NCBI GenBank assembly: GCA_031274985.1
Contig: JAISPK010000014.1
Span: 1-11,931, forward strand
Direction: 5' to 3'
Length of the DNA stretch: 11,931 nt
Origin: Coriobacteriales bacterium
GTDB taxonomy: Bacteria > Actinomycetota > Coriobacteriia > Coriobacteriales > UBA8131
Part shown: in pieces, positions 6,684 through 11,931 of the stretch
Layout of the letters: every line of letters begins with the position of its first letter
Position numbering within the stretch: position 1 is the first letter of the stretch
Notes under the pieces: generated by a model
Seen by the model: only the letters and a program-made list of their open reading frames with translations
The model's database searches: none
What the model was told of the DNA's origin: nothing
Translations under genes and position numbers: made by a program

Positions 6684-7787
6684 GGCCCTCGTGTTCAGCA
6701 CGCAACTGAGTGCGGCAATGAATTCGTCGTTCTCCTGCGGCGTTCCTATACTGACCCGCAGACAATCAGCGAGTCCGGGCAGCGCCGAGAGGTCTCTCAC
6801 CAAAATGCCATAGCTCTCGTGCAGCTGCTGCCACACCGCTTGGGCATTGGGCACCCTGAAGAGCAGGTAGTTGGCTTCACTCGGTGCTACCGACAGTCCG
6901 AGCCCTGGCTCACCCAGGCGTCGAGCAAGTAGTTCGCGCTGGGAGATGATGCAGTTAACCTGCAGGCGCACTTCGTCTTCTTGCTCGAGGACAGCGAGCG
7001 CCGCAAGGGCAGCAAGTGCATCTACGGAGTAGGGCTGGCGGACCTTGCAGAGCTCCTGAGTGATCTCCGGGGCGGCAACAAGGTAGCCGATGCGCATGCC
7101 GGCCAGGCTATAAGCCTTGGAAAAGGTCCGTAGAATGGCCAGATTAGCGTGCTTTTTGAGCAGAGAGGTAGCGTCGTAGCCGGGGTCGGCAAACTCGATG
7201 TAGGCGTGGTCGATGAGCACCACCGCATCGGTGGCAGCGAGCACCGCCTCGATAAAGTCAAGCGTGAGGCAGTCGCCCGTGGGATTGTTGGGCGTAGTCA
7301 GTATCACCAGATCGATATCTCCGACGCTTACGCGCTCTAAAATCGCCTGCTCATCGATACTAAAGTCCAGCTGCCCCGTGGCGCTGCAAGCAGACGCACG
7401 TGGTATCTCAACGATTTTGGTACGCGTGAGCAGGGCGTCGGTGTAATAGGCCGAAAACGTCGGTGGTGTCGTGAGCAAACTCCGCCCCGGACCACCGTAG
7501 GCAATACAGAGGTTAAAGAGCAACTCATCGCCACCATTGCCGAGCACGATGCACTCCGCTGCTACCCCAAGCTTGGCAGCAACGGTGTTGCGCAGATGCT
7601 TGGCCAGCGGATCGGGATAACGGTGCAGCGGTTCGCTCTCAATCATGCGCTGGAGTTCTTTGCGCGCTTGATCGGGCATGCCAAAGGGATTCTCGTTGGC
7701 ATTGAGATAGATGCGAGCCGGGAGATATTTGGGGTCGTAGGGCTCCAGATGTTTAAGATATTCTGCTGCAGGGCGCACCGTTTGCAT
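6675..7787 (-). CDS. hisC: Histidinol-phosphate aminotransferase
   Basis: A 370-residue fold-type I PLP enzyme that transfers an amino group from glutamate to imidazole acetol phosphate, giving histidinol phosphate. Visible features: NANENPFG at 29-36, the GNGGDELL cofactor region at 83-90, TTPNNPTG at 164-171, DHAYIEF at 193-199, and the PLP lysine K224 in TFSKAYSLAGMRIGY. The C-terminal Arg (CLRVSIGT) that binds the substrate carboxylate or phosphate side is also kept. The ATG at 7787 is five bases after the hisD stop, with GAGG upstream inside hisD. Its last residues (Glu-Pro) and stop are encoded within a 48-bp repeat unit, so the C-terminus may have been altered when the repeat was inserted or duplicated. 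Confidence 0.97.
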   Translation of the reverse strand: MQTVRPAAEYLKHLEPYDPKYLPARIYLNANENPFGMPDQARKELQRMIESEPLHRYPDPLAKHLRNTVAAKLGVAAECIVLGNGGDELLFNLCIAYGGPGRSLLTTPPTFSAYYTDALLTRTKIVEIPRASACSATGQLDFSIDEQAILERVSVGDIDLVILTTPNNPTGDCLTLDFIEAVLAATDAVVLIDHAYIEFADPGYDATSLLKKHANLAILRTFSKAYSLAGMRIGYLVAAPEITQELCKVRQPYSVDALAALAALAVLEQEDEVRLQVNCIISQRELLARRLGEPGLGLSVAPSEANYLLFRVPNAQAVWQQLHESYGILVRDLSALPGLADCLRVSIGTPQENDEFIAALSCVLNTRAEP

Positions 7788-7792
7788 AGTGA

Positions 7793-9094
7793 TTAATCCT
7801 CGTTATCGTCTTCAAAGAGCTCAAAGCGGGCTCGCACCGACTTGCCGTGCGCCCAAAGGCCCTCGGCGGCGGCAAGTGTAAGAATCGTAGCCTCATCTTG
7901 CTTGAGGGCCGAGTAGGAGTACGCAACCACGTTGGAGGTCTTAACAAAATCATCTACCGACAGCGGGCTCGAGAATCGTGCGGTGCCGCTGGTTGGGAGG
8001 GTGTGATTGGTGCCGGCAGTATAATCGCCCACGCTCACCGGGCTCCAATTGCCCACATAGATAGCGCCTGCGTTATCGATAAGACCAAGAAAGTCCATGG
8101 CTCCGGCAAACTGTATCTCCAGATGCTCCGGCGCCAAGGCATTGACGGTATCGAGGGCAGTGGTAAGGTCAGGCGCTACAAAGATGATGCCGTTTTTATC
8201 GAGCGCCTGCTGCGTGATTTCGCTGCGGGGTGAGTCTTCGATAAAAGCCGCGATTTCTGCGGGCACGTCCTCTGCCAGCTCTGGGTCGGTGGTGATGAGA
8301 TAACAGGCGGCGTCGGGGTCGTGCTCGGCCTGGGCCATAAGATCCAGCGCAATGAGGGCCGGTTCCGAGGTGTCATCGGCCAAAATTGCCAGCTCTGAGG
8401 GGCCGGCAACCATGTCGATGCCTACGTCGCTGCTCACGGCACGCTTGGCGGCAGCCACATACGCATTGCCCGGACCGACGATCTTGTCTACCGCATCGAT
8501 GGTCTCCGTGCCATACGCCAGTGCGGCTATTGCCTGGGCACCTCCGGCAATGTAAACCTCGGTAACACCGGCAATCTGTGCCGCTGCCAGCAATACGGGA
8601 TTGACCCGTCCGCTTGCATCAGGCGGCGTGACCATGACAATGCGGCGCACCCCGGCTACCCGGGCCGGCAAGGCACACATCAAAACCGTTGAAGGATACA
8701 GCGCTCTGCCGCCGGGAACGTAGATGCCCACGCTGTCGAGCGGGGATATCTTGGTGCCCAGCAAGGCGCCGTCGTCGCGAGCAACAAGGATGCCTTCTCT
8801 CCTTTGGCGCTCGTGAAAGTCAAAGATCCTCTGCCCCGCATTGTGCAGCTCTTTGACGATATCCTGGTTGGCCCTTTTGCTGGCCGCTTGGATCTCTTGG
8901 TCGGTAACGCGGAGTTCACGGAGGGCAACCCCGTCAAATTGCTGCGTATAGTCTCGCAGAGCTTTGTCTCCTTGCTCGCGCACGGTCTTAATGATCTCCG
9001 CCACCGTTGAGGTGACCTCCGCATCAAAAAGTGCGCTCCGCTCGATAAGTTCTGCGGCTGGTTTCTCGCCCTGTTGCAGGGTAATTACTCGCAT
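7793..9094 (-). CDS. hisD: Histidinol dehydrogenase
   Basis: HisD carries out the last two oxidations, L-histidinol to histidine, with NAD. The 433-residue length is normal. Zinc ligands and catalytic residues are all recognisable by comparison with the E. coli enzyme: Q255 and H258 (AQAEHDPDA), E323 and H324 (APEHLE), D357 (GDYTAG), H364 (GTNHTLPTSG) and H416 (WAHGKS). The family signature covering VDKIVGPGN (202-210) and GIDMVAGPSE (225-234) is intact. The ATG at 9094 has TAGGA and an upstream GAGGAG. It follows hisG by 38 bp and ends five bases before hisC. Confidence 0.98.
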   Translation of the reverse strand: MRVITLQQGEKPAAELIERSALFDAEVTSTVAEIIKTVREQGDKALRDYTQQFDGVALRELRVTDQEIQAASKRANQDIVKELHNAGQRIFDFHERQRREGILVARDDGALLGTKISPLDSVGIYVPGGRALYPSTVLMCALPARVAGVRRIVMVTPPDASGRVNPVLLAAAQIAGVTEVYIAGGAQAIAALAYGTETIDAVDKIVGPGNAYVAAAKRAVSSDVGIDMVAGPSELAILADDTSEPALIALDLMAQAEHDPDAACYLITTDPELAEDVPAEIAAFIEDSPRSEITQQALDKNGIIFVAPDLTTALDTVNALAPEHLEIQFAGAMDFLGLIDNAGAIYVGNWSPVSVGDYTAGTNHTLPTSGTARFSSPLSVDDFVKTSNVVAYSYSALKQDEATILTLAAAEGLWAHGKSVRARFELFEDDNED

Positions 9095-9132
9095 GATTCC
9101 TACTCTCTCCTCTGCGTTTTTCTTCTCATATT

Positions 9133-9780
9133 TTAACCTATCACCAACGTGGCGAGGCGCTCTGCCAATGCTCTGATGCGGGCATCGGTGCGCACGCTGG
9201 CCGTATTGCCGATAAAACGCGCGGTGGACTGCAGCACATCGTCAACGATCACCAGATTGTTCTCACGCAACGTGACGCCGGTCGCCGTGATGTCAACGAC
9301 CCGGTCGGCCAGGCCGCAGAAAGGGGCGAGCTCGATATTGCCGTGAAGTTTTACCAACTCTACCTGCACGCCCTTTTGGTCATAGTAGGCCTGAGTAATG
9401 CTGGAATACTTGGTGGCAACGCGCATCACGCCCCTGCGCCTATAGCGGTCTTCGGCTTTGTTGCTGGCGTCTCTGGGCTCGGCCACCACAAACCGACAGG
9501 CACCGAATTTGAGGTCGACCATCTCTACCAGATCCATGCCCTGCTCAGCGAGAGAATCGTAGCCGCAGATAGCGCAGTCAACGCCACCGAGCGAGGTAAA
9601 GACCGGCACGTCGGTGGGCCGGACGATAAAGAATTGGCAATCTGTTGTTGACAGCATCAGCTGCCTGCCCGGGTTGGCAAGCCCGGTGGTATCGAGACCG
9701 GCTTTGGTGAGCAGATTAACCGACTCAGTAAAGAGCGTGCCTTTGGGAACGGCTATCTTGAGAGGAGTTTTTGCGCTCAT
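9133..9780 (-). CDS. hisG: ATP phosphoribosyltransferase, short-form catalytic subunit
   Basis: HisG joins ATP and PRPP, the first and committed step. At 215 residues this is the short form, which lacks the C-terminal regulatory domain of long HisG and needs HisZ to be active and feedback-inhibited by histidine. The family signature with the PRPP-binding loop is seen at about 160-172 (DITATGVTL), preceded by KLHGNIELAPFCGLAD. The N-terminal KIAVPKGTL is typical. Its ATG overlaps the hisZ stop as ATGA, with GGAGG six bases upstream, so both subunits are translationally coupled, fitting a complex with fixed subunit ratio. Confidence 0.97.
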   Translation of the reverse strand: MSAKTPLKIAVPKGTLFTESVNLLTKAGLDTTGLANPGRQLMLSTTDCQFFIVRPTDVPVFTSLGGVDCAICGYDSLAEQGMDLVEMVDLKFGACRFVVAEPRDASNKAEDRYRRRGVMRVATKYSSITQAYYDQKGVQVELVKLHGNIELAPFCGLADRVVDITATGVTLRENNLVIVDDVLQSTARFIGNTASVRTDARIRALAERLATLVIG

Positions 9781-10931
9781 TTTTTGCCTCCCGTCGTGTT
9801 GTTGCTTGAGGCCGTGTTGTTGTTCAAGTCGAGAACCACCGCCTGACCCTTTGCTCTTCGCTGTGCGGCTTCGATATAGGCTGCTGCCGGGTTTTGCTCT
9901 GCTATGGTCATCGAAAACAGTCCGGGCGCTTCTTGGGAGAGCCCGGCTGTGTCTTCATTGAGCAAAGCCTGCATGATGCTCTCCAGACTCACCGCAAAAC
10001 CGGCGGCTGGCGCACTGATGCCAAAACCCTCCAACATGCGGTCATATCTGCCGCCGTTGCCGAGCATTTTGCCCAGACCGGGCGCGTAGGCCTCAAACAC
10101 CAGCCCGGTGTAGTAGTCGTAAGAACTCACCACAGAAAAGTCTATGTTCACATAAGAGGCCAGACCACAGGCCTCGATTATCGCGTAGGTGCTGCGCAGT
10201 TGCTCCAGACCGTCTACGATGCCCAGTGGTGCCACCAGCTCAGCTACCCTGGTAATAGCTTCGGCCTTGCCAATGACCGTTGGAAGCTCGCGCAATATGT
10301 CTGCGAAACGGCTGTCGAGGCCCGGAACAGCTGCGAGCGTGTCGATAGCTACATAGTTGCCTGCGTGAAACGCCTTGAGCACGGCATCGCACCATGCTTT
10401 GTCTACCGCAGAACTCGCTACGCAGAGCTCAAGAAGCTCGCGCAGCACCCCCACCGTGCCAATGGTAATGACAAAGTCGGTAAGCCCCGCTGCTTTGAGT
10501 GCGTCTACCATGAGCAGAATCATCTCGGCATCGGCATAAGTGCCGGAAAGACCGATTGCCTCAACGCCTATCTGGGTGATTTGCCGGGAGAGCGCCCTCT
10601 GGCTCTCTTCCTCGCGATACACACGCTCCACATAGCGCAAGCGCAGCGGCAGGTCTTCCTTTTTAAGCCGCGAGGCGGCCATGCGGGCAACCTGCAAGGT
10701 GACGTCAGGGCGCAGCACCAGAAGTTCGTTGTCGGTGTCAAAGAGCCTGAAGGGGGTTTGCGTGAGCGTGCCTCCCTGTTCCAGGACCTCAAGAACCTCC
10801 AGCGTAGGAGTCTCAATGGGGTCATAGCCCCAGAGTGCTAAGGTTGCGCGGGTGGCAGATATGATGGATTCACGCCAACGGGCCTCTCCGGGCAATACGT
10901 CTTTGAATCCACGAGGTGTTACCGGTATCAC
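9777..10931 (-). CDS. hisZ: ATP phosphoribosyltransferase regulatory subunit
   Basis: A 384-residue HisRS-like protein. It has the class II core: LRPDVTLQVARMAA at 73-86, RLRYVERVYREEE at 97-109 (motif 2), YDYYTGLVFE at 271-280 and GNGGRYDRML at 291-300. No full anticodon-binding domain follows, and the protein ends in a short tail rich in Asn, Ser and Thr (about 370-384). This, together with coupling to short-form hisG, identifies HisZ instead of a histidyl-tRNA synthetase. It activates HisG and carries histidine feedback control. The start is a GTG at 10931-10929, supported by GGAAAGG eight bases upstream; the next upstream sequence is a block of 32-bp tandem repeats. It is the first gene of the operon and follows a leader of about 370 nt from the best promoter. 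Confidence 0.95.
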   Translation of the reverse strand: MIPVTPRGFKDVLPGEARWRESIISATRATLALWGYDPIETPTLEVLEVLEQGGTLTQTPFRLFDTDNELLVLRPDVTLQVARMAASRLKKEDLPLRLRYVERVYREEESQRALSRQITQIGVEAIGLSGTYADAEMILLMVDALKAAGLTDFVITIGTVGVLRELLELCVASSAVDKAWCDAVLKAFHAGNYVAIDTLAAVPGLDSRFADILRELPTVIGKAEAITRVAELVAPLGIVDGLEQLRSTYAIIEACGLASYVNIDFSVVSSYDYYTGLVFEAYAPGLGKMLGNGGRYDRMLEGFGISAPAAGFAVSLESIMQALLNEDTAGLSQEAPGLFSMTIAEQNPAAAYIEAAQRRAKGQAVVLDLNNNTASSNNTTGGKK

Positions 10932-10955
10932 TGGCTAGTCCTTTCCTTAACCTTT

Positions 10956-11114
10956 TGGTGCCTGTTTGCTTTGGTAGTTCACTGTTCTGGCACCTGTTTG
11001 TTTTGGTGGTTCACTGTTCTGGCGCCTGTTTGTTTTTGTGGTTCGCTGTTCTGGCGCCTGTTTGTTTTGGTGGTTCGCTGTTCTGGTGTGCGTTTATTTT
11101 GTTTTCACCGTTAC
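10956..11114. repeat. Four 32-bp tandem repeats plus a degenerate fifth
   Basis: Units are 10956-10987, 10988-11019, 11020-11051 and 11052-11083, head to tail with no spacers; a degraded fifth with a one-base deletion spans about 11084-11114. On the minus strand a unit reads GAACAGTGAACCACCAAAAC then AAACAGGTGCCA, with T/C and G/A changes among copies. The block ends 24 bp before the hisZ start and would lie in the 5' leader of the his message. The length is not a multiple of 3 and there are stops in the frames, so it is not a protein repeat. It looks like a minisatellite whose copy number may vary between strains. Confidence 0.9.
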
Positions 11115-11123
11115 AAGCTTTCC

Positions 11124-11150
11124 TTAGTGGTTCACTGCTAAGAACCTCCT
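11124..11150 (-). promoter_or_regulatory. Shine-Dalgarno with three-codon frame containing a His codon
   Basis: A perfect AGGAGG at 11150-11145 is followed after nine bases by GTG-AAC-CAC-TAA (11135-11124), which would encode Met-Asn-His. It lies in the leader between the structured RNA and the repeat block. The sequence around it (CAGTGAACCAC) is shared with the 32-bp repeats, so the frame may be just a repeat fragment next to a chance SD. A minimal leader peptide sensing histidine supply is conceivable, but one His codon is far fewer than in classical his leaders. Confidence 0.25.
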
Positions 11151-11175
11151 GTGGTGAAAATTCGTGTCCCGGTAC

Positions 11176-11203
11176 TTTATCACAATACTGTATTGTAGTG
11201 CAA
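11176..11203 (-). promoter_or_regulatory. Palindrome in a possible second his promoter
   Basis: ACAATACTGTATTGT at 11182-11196 is a perfect 7-bp-arm inverted repeat around one central base. On the minus strand TTGCAC (11203-11198) lies just before it and GATAAA (11181-11176) just after it, with 16 bp between them. The palindrome thus fills the spacer of a weak promoter, the usual place for a repressor operator. The hexamers match consensus poorly (3/6 and 4/6), so the palindrome is sure but the promoter is not. Confidence 0.4.
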
Positions 11204-11207
11204 GCAG

Positions 11208-11301
11208 AAAAAAGAAAGCAGTATGCCATCCCAAAAACTCTGCTGAACGCGCGCCAATTGATTGGCATGTTATCTTGGGTGTTGCCACTGCTTTCTTGGT
11301 G
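11208..11301 (-). ncRNA. Structured leader or small RNA ending in an intrinsic terminator
   Basis: A transcript from the promoter at 11336-11308 should start near 11301. Almost at once it contains AGAAAGCAGT (11296-11287), which pairs perfectly over 10 bp with ACTGCTTTCT (11222-11213), followed by a run of six Ts (11213-11208, the first within the stem). The 64 nt enclosed contain a GCCAA-TCAA-TTGGC hairpin (11266-11253), a CCCAA/TTGGG pairing (11279-11275 with 11234-11230), and an alternative ATGCC/GGCAT pairing that competes with the hairpin. The whole reads as either an approximately 94-nt small RNA or an attenuator in front of hisZ. I do not recognise the family; it lacks the conserved T-box sequence and any run of His codons. 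An open frame from the ATG at 11268 crosses it but has no clear SD. Confidence 0.55.
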
Positions 11302-11307
11302 CCCTTA

Positions 11308-11336
11308 GTTATACGCTCCCAAAACAGCTCTGTCAA
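11308..11336 (-). promoter_or_regulatory. Sigma-70-type promoter directed at the his operon
   Basis: The minus strand has TTGACA at 11336-11331 (consensus -35), a 17-bp spacer, and TATAAC at 11313-11308 (one change from the consensus -10). It points at hisZ, whose start is about 370 nt downstream of the predicted transcription start near 11301. This is the best promoter in the window and the likely main promoter of the his operon or of the small RNA that directly follows it. Confidence 0.85.
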
Positions 11337-11422
11337 GCAACAAATGTGGGGCCGGTAAGCACGCCAGCAAGCACACCGACAAACACGAAGATAAGCACGA
11401 AGTTGAGCACGAAGTTGAGCAC
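11333..11422 (-). CDS. Possible 29-residue hydrophobic peptide
   Basis: A frame from the GTG at 11422 encodes a nearly all-hydrophobic peptide (starting VLNFVLNF and ending TGPTFVA) before a TGA that overlaps the -35 box of the his promoter. GAGG lies eight bases upstream of the GTG. The peptide would form one membrane helix, and codons mostly end in C or G as in the his genes. Against it: half of it is a 12-bp DNA repeat, the upstream sequence looks like a common intergenic repeat, and nothing supports conservation. A tiny membrane protein or a chance frame are both possible. Confidence 0.2.
   Translation of the reverse strand: MLNFVLNFVLIFVFVGVLAGVLTGPTFVA
11381..11422. repeat. 12-bp tandem repeat
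   Basis: Units related to AAGCACGAAGTT occur at 11381-11392 (diverged), 11393-11404, 11405-11416 and in part at 11417-11422. The block lies about 45 bp upstream of the his promoter -35 box. In one minus-strand frame it encodes repeated Val-Leu-Asn-Phe. Confidence 0.8.
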
Positions 11423-11614
11423 GCGCTTCGCCTCGGGGTGACACTCCTTGTGCTGCTGCAGGGACCATCCTCACGAAAACCAACCAGCTAGATTGCATGG
11501 CAAAAGTCCGCGCAAGAAACCCTCTGCTTTGCAAAAAAACGAAGAAAGGGGGGCACTTCCCTTGTCTTAGTGTCCTTCGAAAGGTACTTGTCCTGCCAAA
11601 CAGACCTTGGCGAT

Positions 11615-11646
11615 TGTGGAAAAACCCCGAAGGGGAGTTTTCCACA
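11615..11646. terminator. Bidirectional terminator-like hairpin
   Basis: TGTGGAAAA and TTTTCCACA form a 9-bp outer stem, and CCCC-GAA-GGGG an inner stem, with a one- or two-base bulge between them. On both strands an A-rich side precedes and a T-rich side follows the GC core; the minus strand ends GGGGTTTTT. It could stop transcripts entering from either side and insulate the his promoter from whatever lies to the right. Confidence 0.5.
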
Positions 11647-11651
11647 TGAGC

Positions 11652-11771
11652 CGGGGGTGAAGCTGGCGTAAGCCAGCGAGGGGGCGGTGCCCCCTTTATA
11701 TGCCCTTTCTATTCTTAAAAAATAAAAGCGGGGGTGAAGCTGGCGTAAGCCAGCGAGGGGGCAAGGCCCCC
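11652..11771. repeat. Two REP-like 34-bp repeats, each with two hairpins
   Basis: Identical 34-bp copies occur at 11652-11685 and 11729-11762, 43 bp apart. Each contains GCTGGC-GTAA-GCCAGC, a 6-bp stem with 4-nt loop, and ends in GGGGGC, which pairs with GCCCCC three bases beyond (GGT loop in copy 1, AAG loop in copy 2). The inner 3-nt loops differ although the stems are kept, which suggests the paired structure matters. They look like dispersed extragenic palindromes; a weak T-rich tract after the first copy would also allow termination on the plus strand. Confidence 0.8.
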
Positions 11772-11908
11772 CTCTCTTTCAGGCTGCTATTCAGCGCTCT
11801 ACTGCTATTCGCCCCCGCGCTGCCGAGCAGCAAACCAGCTCTCAATAATAAAAACGGCAATTTTTGCTGCAAAAAGGCCAAAAGGCGAGGTTTTGCCATT
11901 CTTTATTA

Positions 11909-11931
11909 AATTGCTTATATCATAAGCAATT
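11909..11931. promoter_or_regulatory. Perfect 10-bp-arm palindrome at the window edge
   Basis: AATTGCTTAT and ATAAGCAATT are exact inverted copies around a 3-bp centre (ATC). The AT-rich 23-bp site has the size and symmetry of a dimeric repressor operator. It may extend beyond the window, and the gene it would serve is not visible. Confidence 0.5.

Larger units (their letters stand above)
10932..11931. other. Gene-poor, repeat-rich region upstream of the his operon
   Basis: About 1 kb has no convincing gene. From hisZ outward it holds the hisZ ribosome binding site, a 32-bp tandem repeat block, a 15-bp palindrome, a structured RNA with terminator, and a strong promoter. Beyond the promoter lie 12-bp repeats, a GTCACCCCGAGGCGAAGCG-like segment (11424-11442, read on the minus strand) of the kind scattered between genes in many genomes, a symmetric hairpin, two REP-like units and a terminal palindrome. 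Short open frames here change composition from repeat to repeat and have no recognisable domains. I found no tRNA, T-box or rRNA. Confidence 0.6.

Noticed and set aside
9894..10841. Long plus-strand frame opposite hisZ (and a similar one at 2709-3584 opposite the E/Q-rich protein)
   Set aside because: Both are antisense shadows of genes with clear coding signatures or codon bias on the minus strand; their products show no domain.
9777..10931. Histidyl-tRNA synthetase (hisS)
   Set aside because: A complete anticodon-binding domain is missing, and the gene is coupled by ATGA to a short-form hisG, which fits hisZ.
10956..11019. Mini-frames in the repeat units starting at GTG and overlapping the next unit as GTGA
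   Set aside because: Two of the four units have GCG in place of GTG, none has a Shine-Dalgarno, and the 32-bp period breaks the frame.
10956..11083. Possible CRISPR array because of regular 32-bp repeats
   Set aside because: The units are directly adjacent with no unique spacers between them; this is a tandem repeat.
10932..11301. His-specific T-box or classical His-codon leader peptide
   Set aside because: I find no T-box core (AGGGTGGNACC-like) and no frame with a run of His codons.
11124..11645. Minus-strand frame of 173 codons across the region upstream of hisZ
   Set aside because: It crosses a strong promoter, a terminator and DNA repeats, has Arg/Cys-rich low-complexity sequence and no recognisable domain.
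11700..11909. Plus-strand frame of 69 codons near the right edge
   Set aside because: It is composed largely of a REP-like repeat and has no ribosome binding site or recognisable features.

Overview
The window looks chromosomal and is dominated by one leftward-transcribed (minus-strand) histidine biosynthesis operon, read from about 10931 down to 3741: hisZ-hisG-hisD-hisC-hisB-hisA-hisF-hisI-hisE. HisG is the short form and comes with the HisZ regulatory subunit, and HisI and HisE are separate proteins. Junctions are mostly tight: ATGA at hisZ/hisG, TAATG at hisB/hisA, and an 11-nt overlap at hisA/hisF. Codons mostly end in G or C, and starts include GTG and TTG. With the lipoprotein-rich left side, this suggests a moderately GC-rich Gram-positive, perhaps an actinobacterium of the Coriobacteriia. 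That is an impression from gene content and style, not a proven assignment.

Left of the operon (about 1-3674, same strand) is a cell-envelope group: a single-pass membrane protein with an E/Q-rich N-terminus, signal peptidase I (lepB), and a putative lipoprotein. The three are tightly packed, with a 3-bp gap and then a GTGA overlap. Next come a small protein with zinc ribbons at both ends around a leucine-rich-repeat-like core, a decayed remnant of the lipoprotein gene (268 to about 455, four in-frame stops), and the first 36 codons of another lipoprotein that runs off the left edge. A weak terminator-like hairpin just after hisE may partly separate the his genes from the envelope genes.

Right of hisZ (10932-11931) there is about 1 kb without a convincing gene but with much structure. 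It holds a near-consensus promoter pointing at hisZ, then a structured RNA of about 94 nt ending in a 10-bp stem and U tract. Below that are a 15-bp palindrome in a possible second promoter, a very short SD-preceded reading frame containing a His codon, and four tandem 32-bp repeats just before the hisZ ribosome binding site. Upstream of the promoter are 12-bp repeats, a terminator-like hairpin, two REP-like 34-bp repeats, and a perfect 10-bp-arm palindrome at the window edge.

The nine his genes cover most of the route from PRPP and ATP to histidine: HisG/HisZ, HisE, HisI, HisA, HisF, HisB, HisC, HisD. The glutaminase subunit HisH and a histidinol-phosphate phosphatase are not in the window. 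HisF keeps the residues of its ammonia-channel gate, so a HisH encoded elsewhere is expected.
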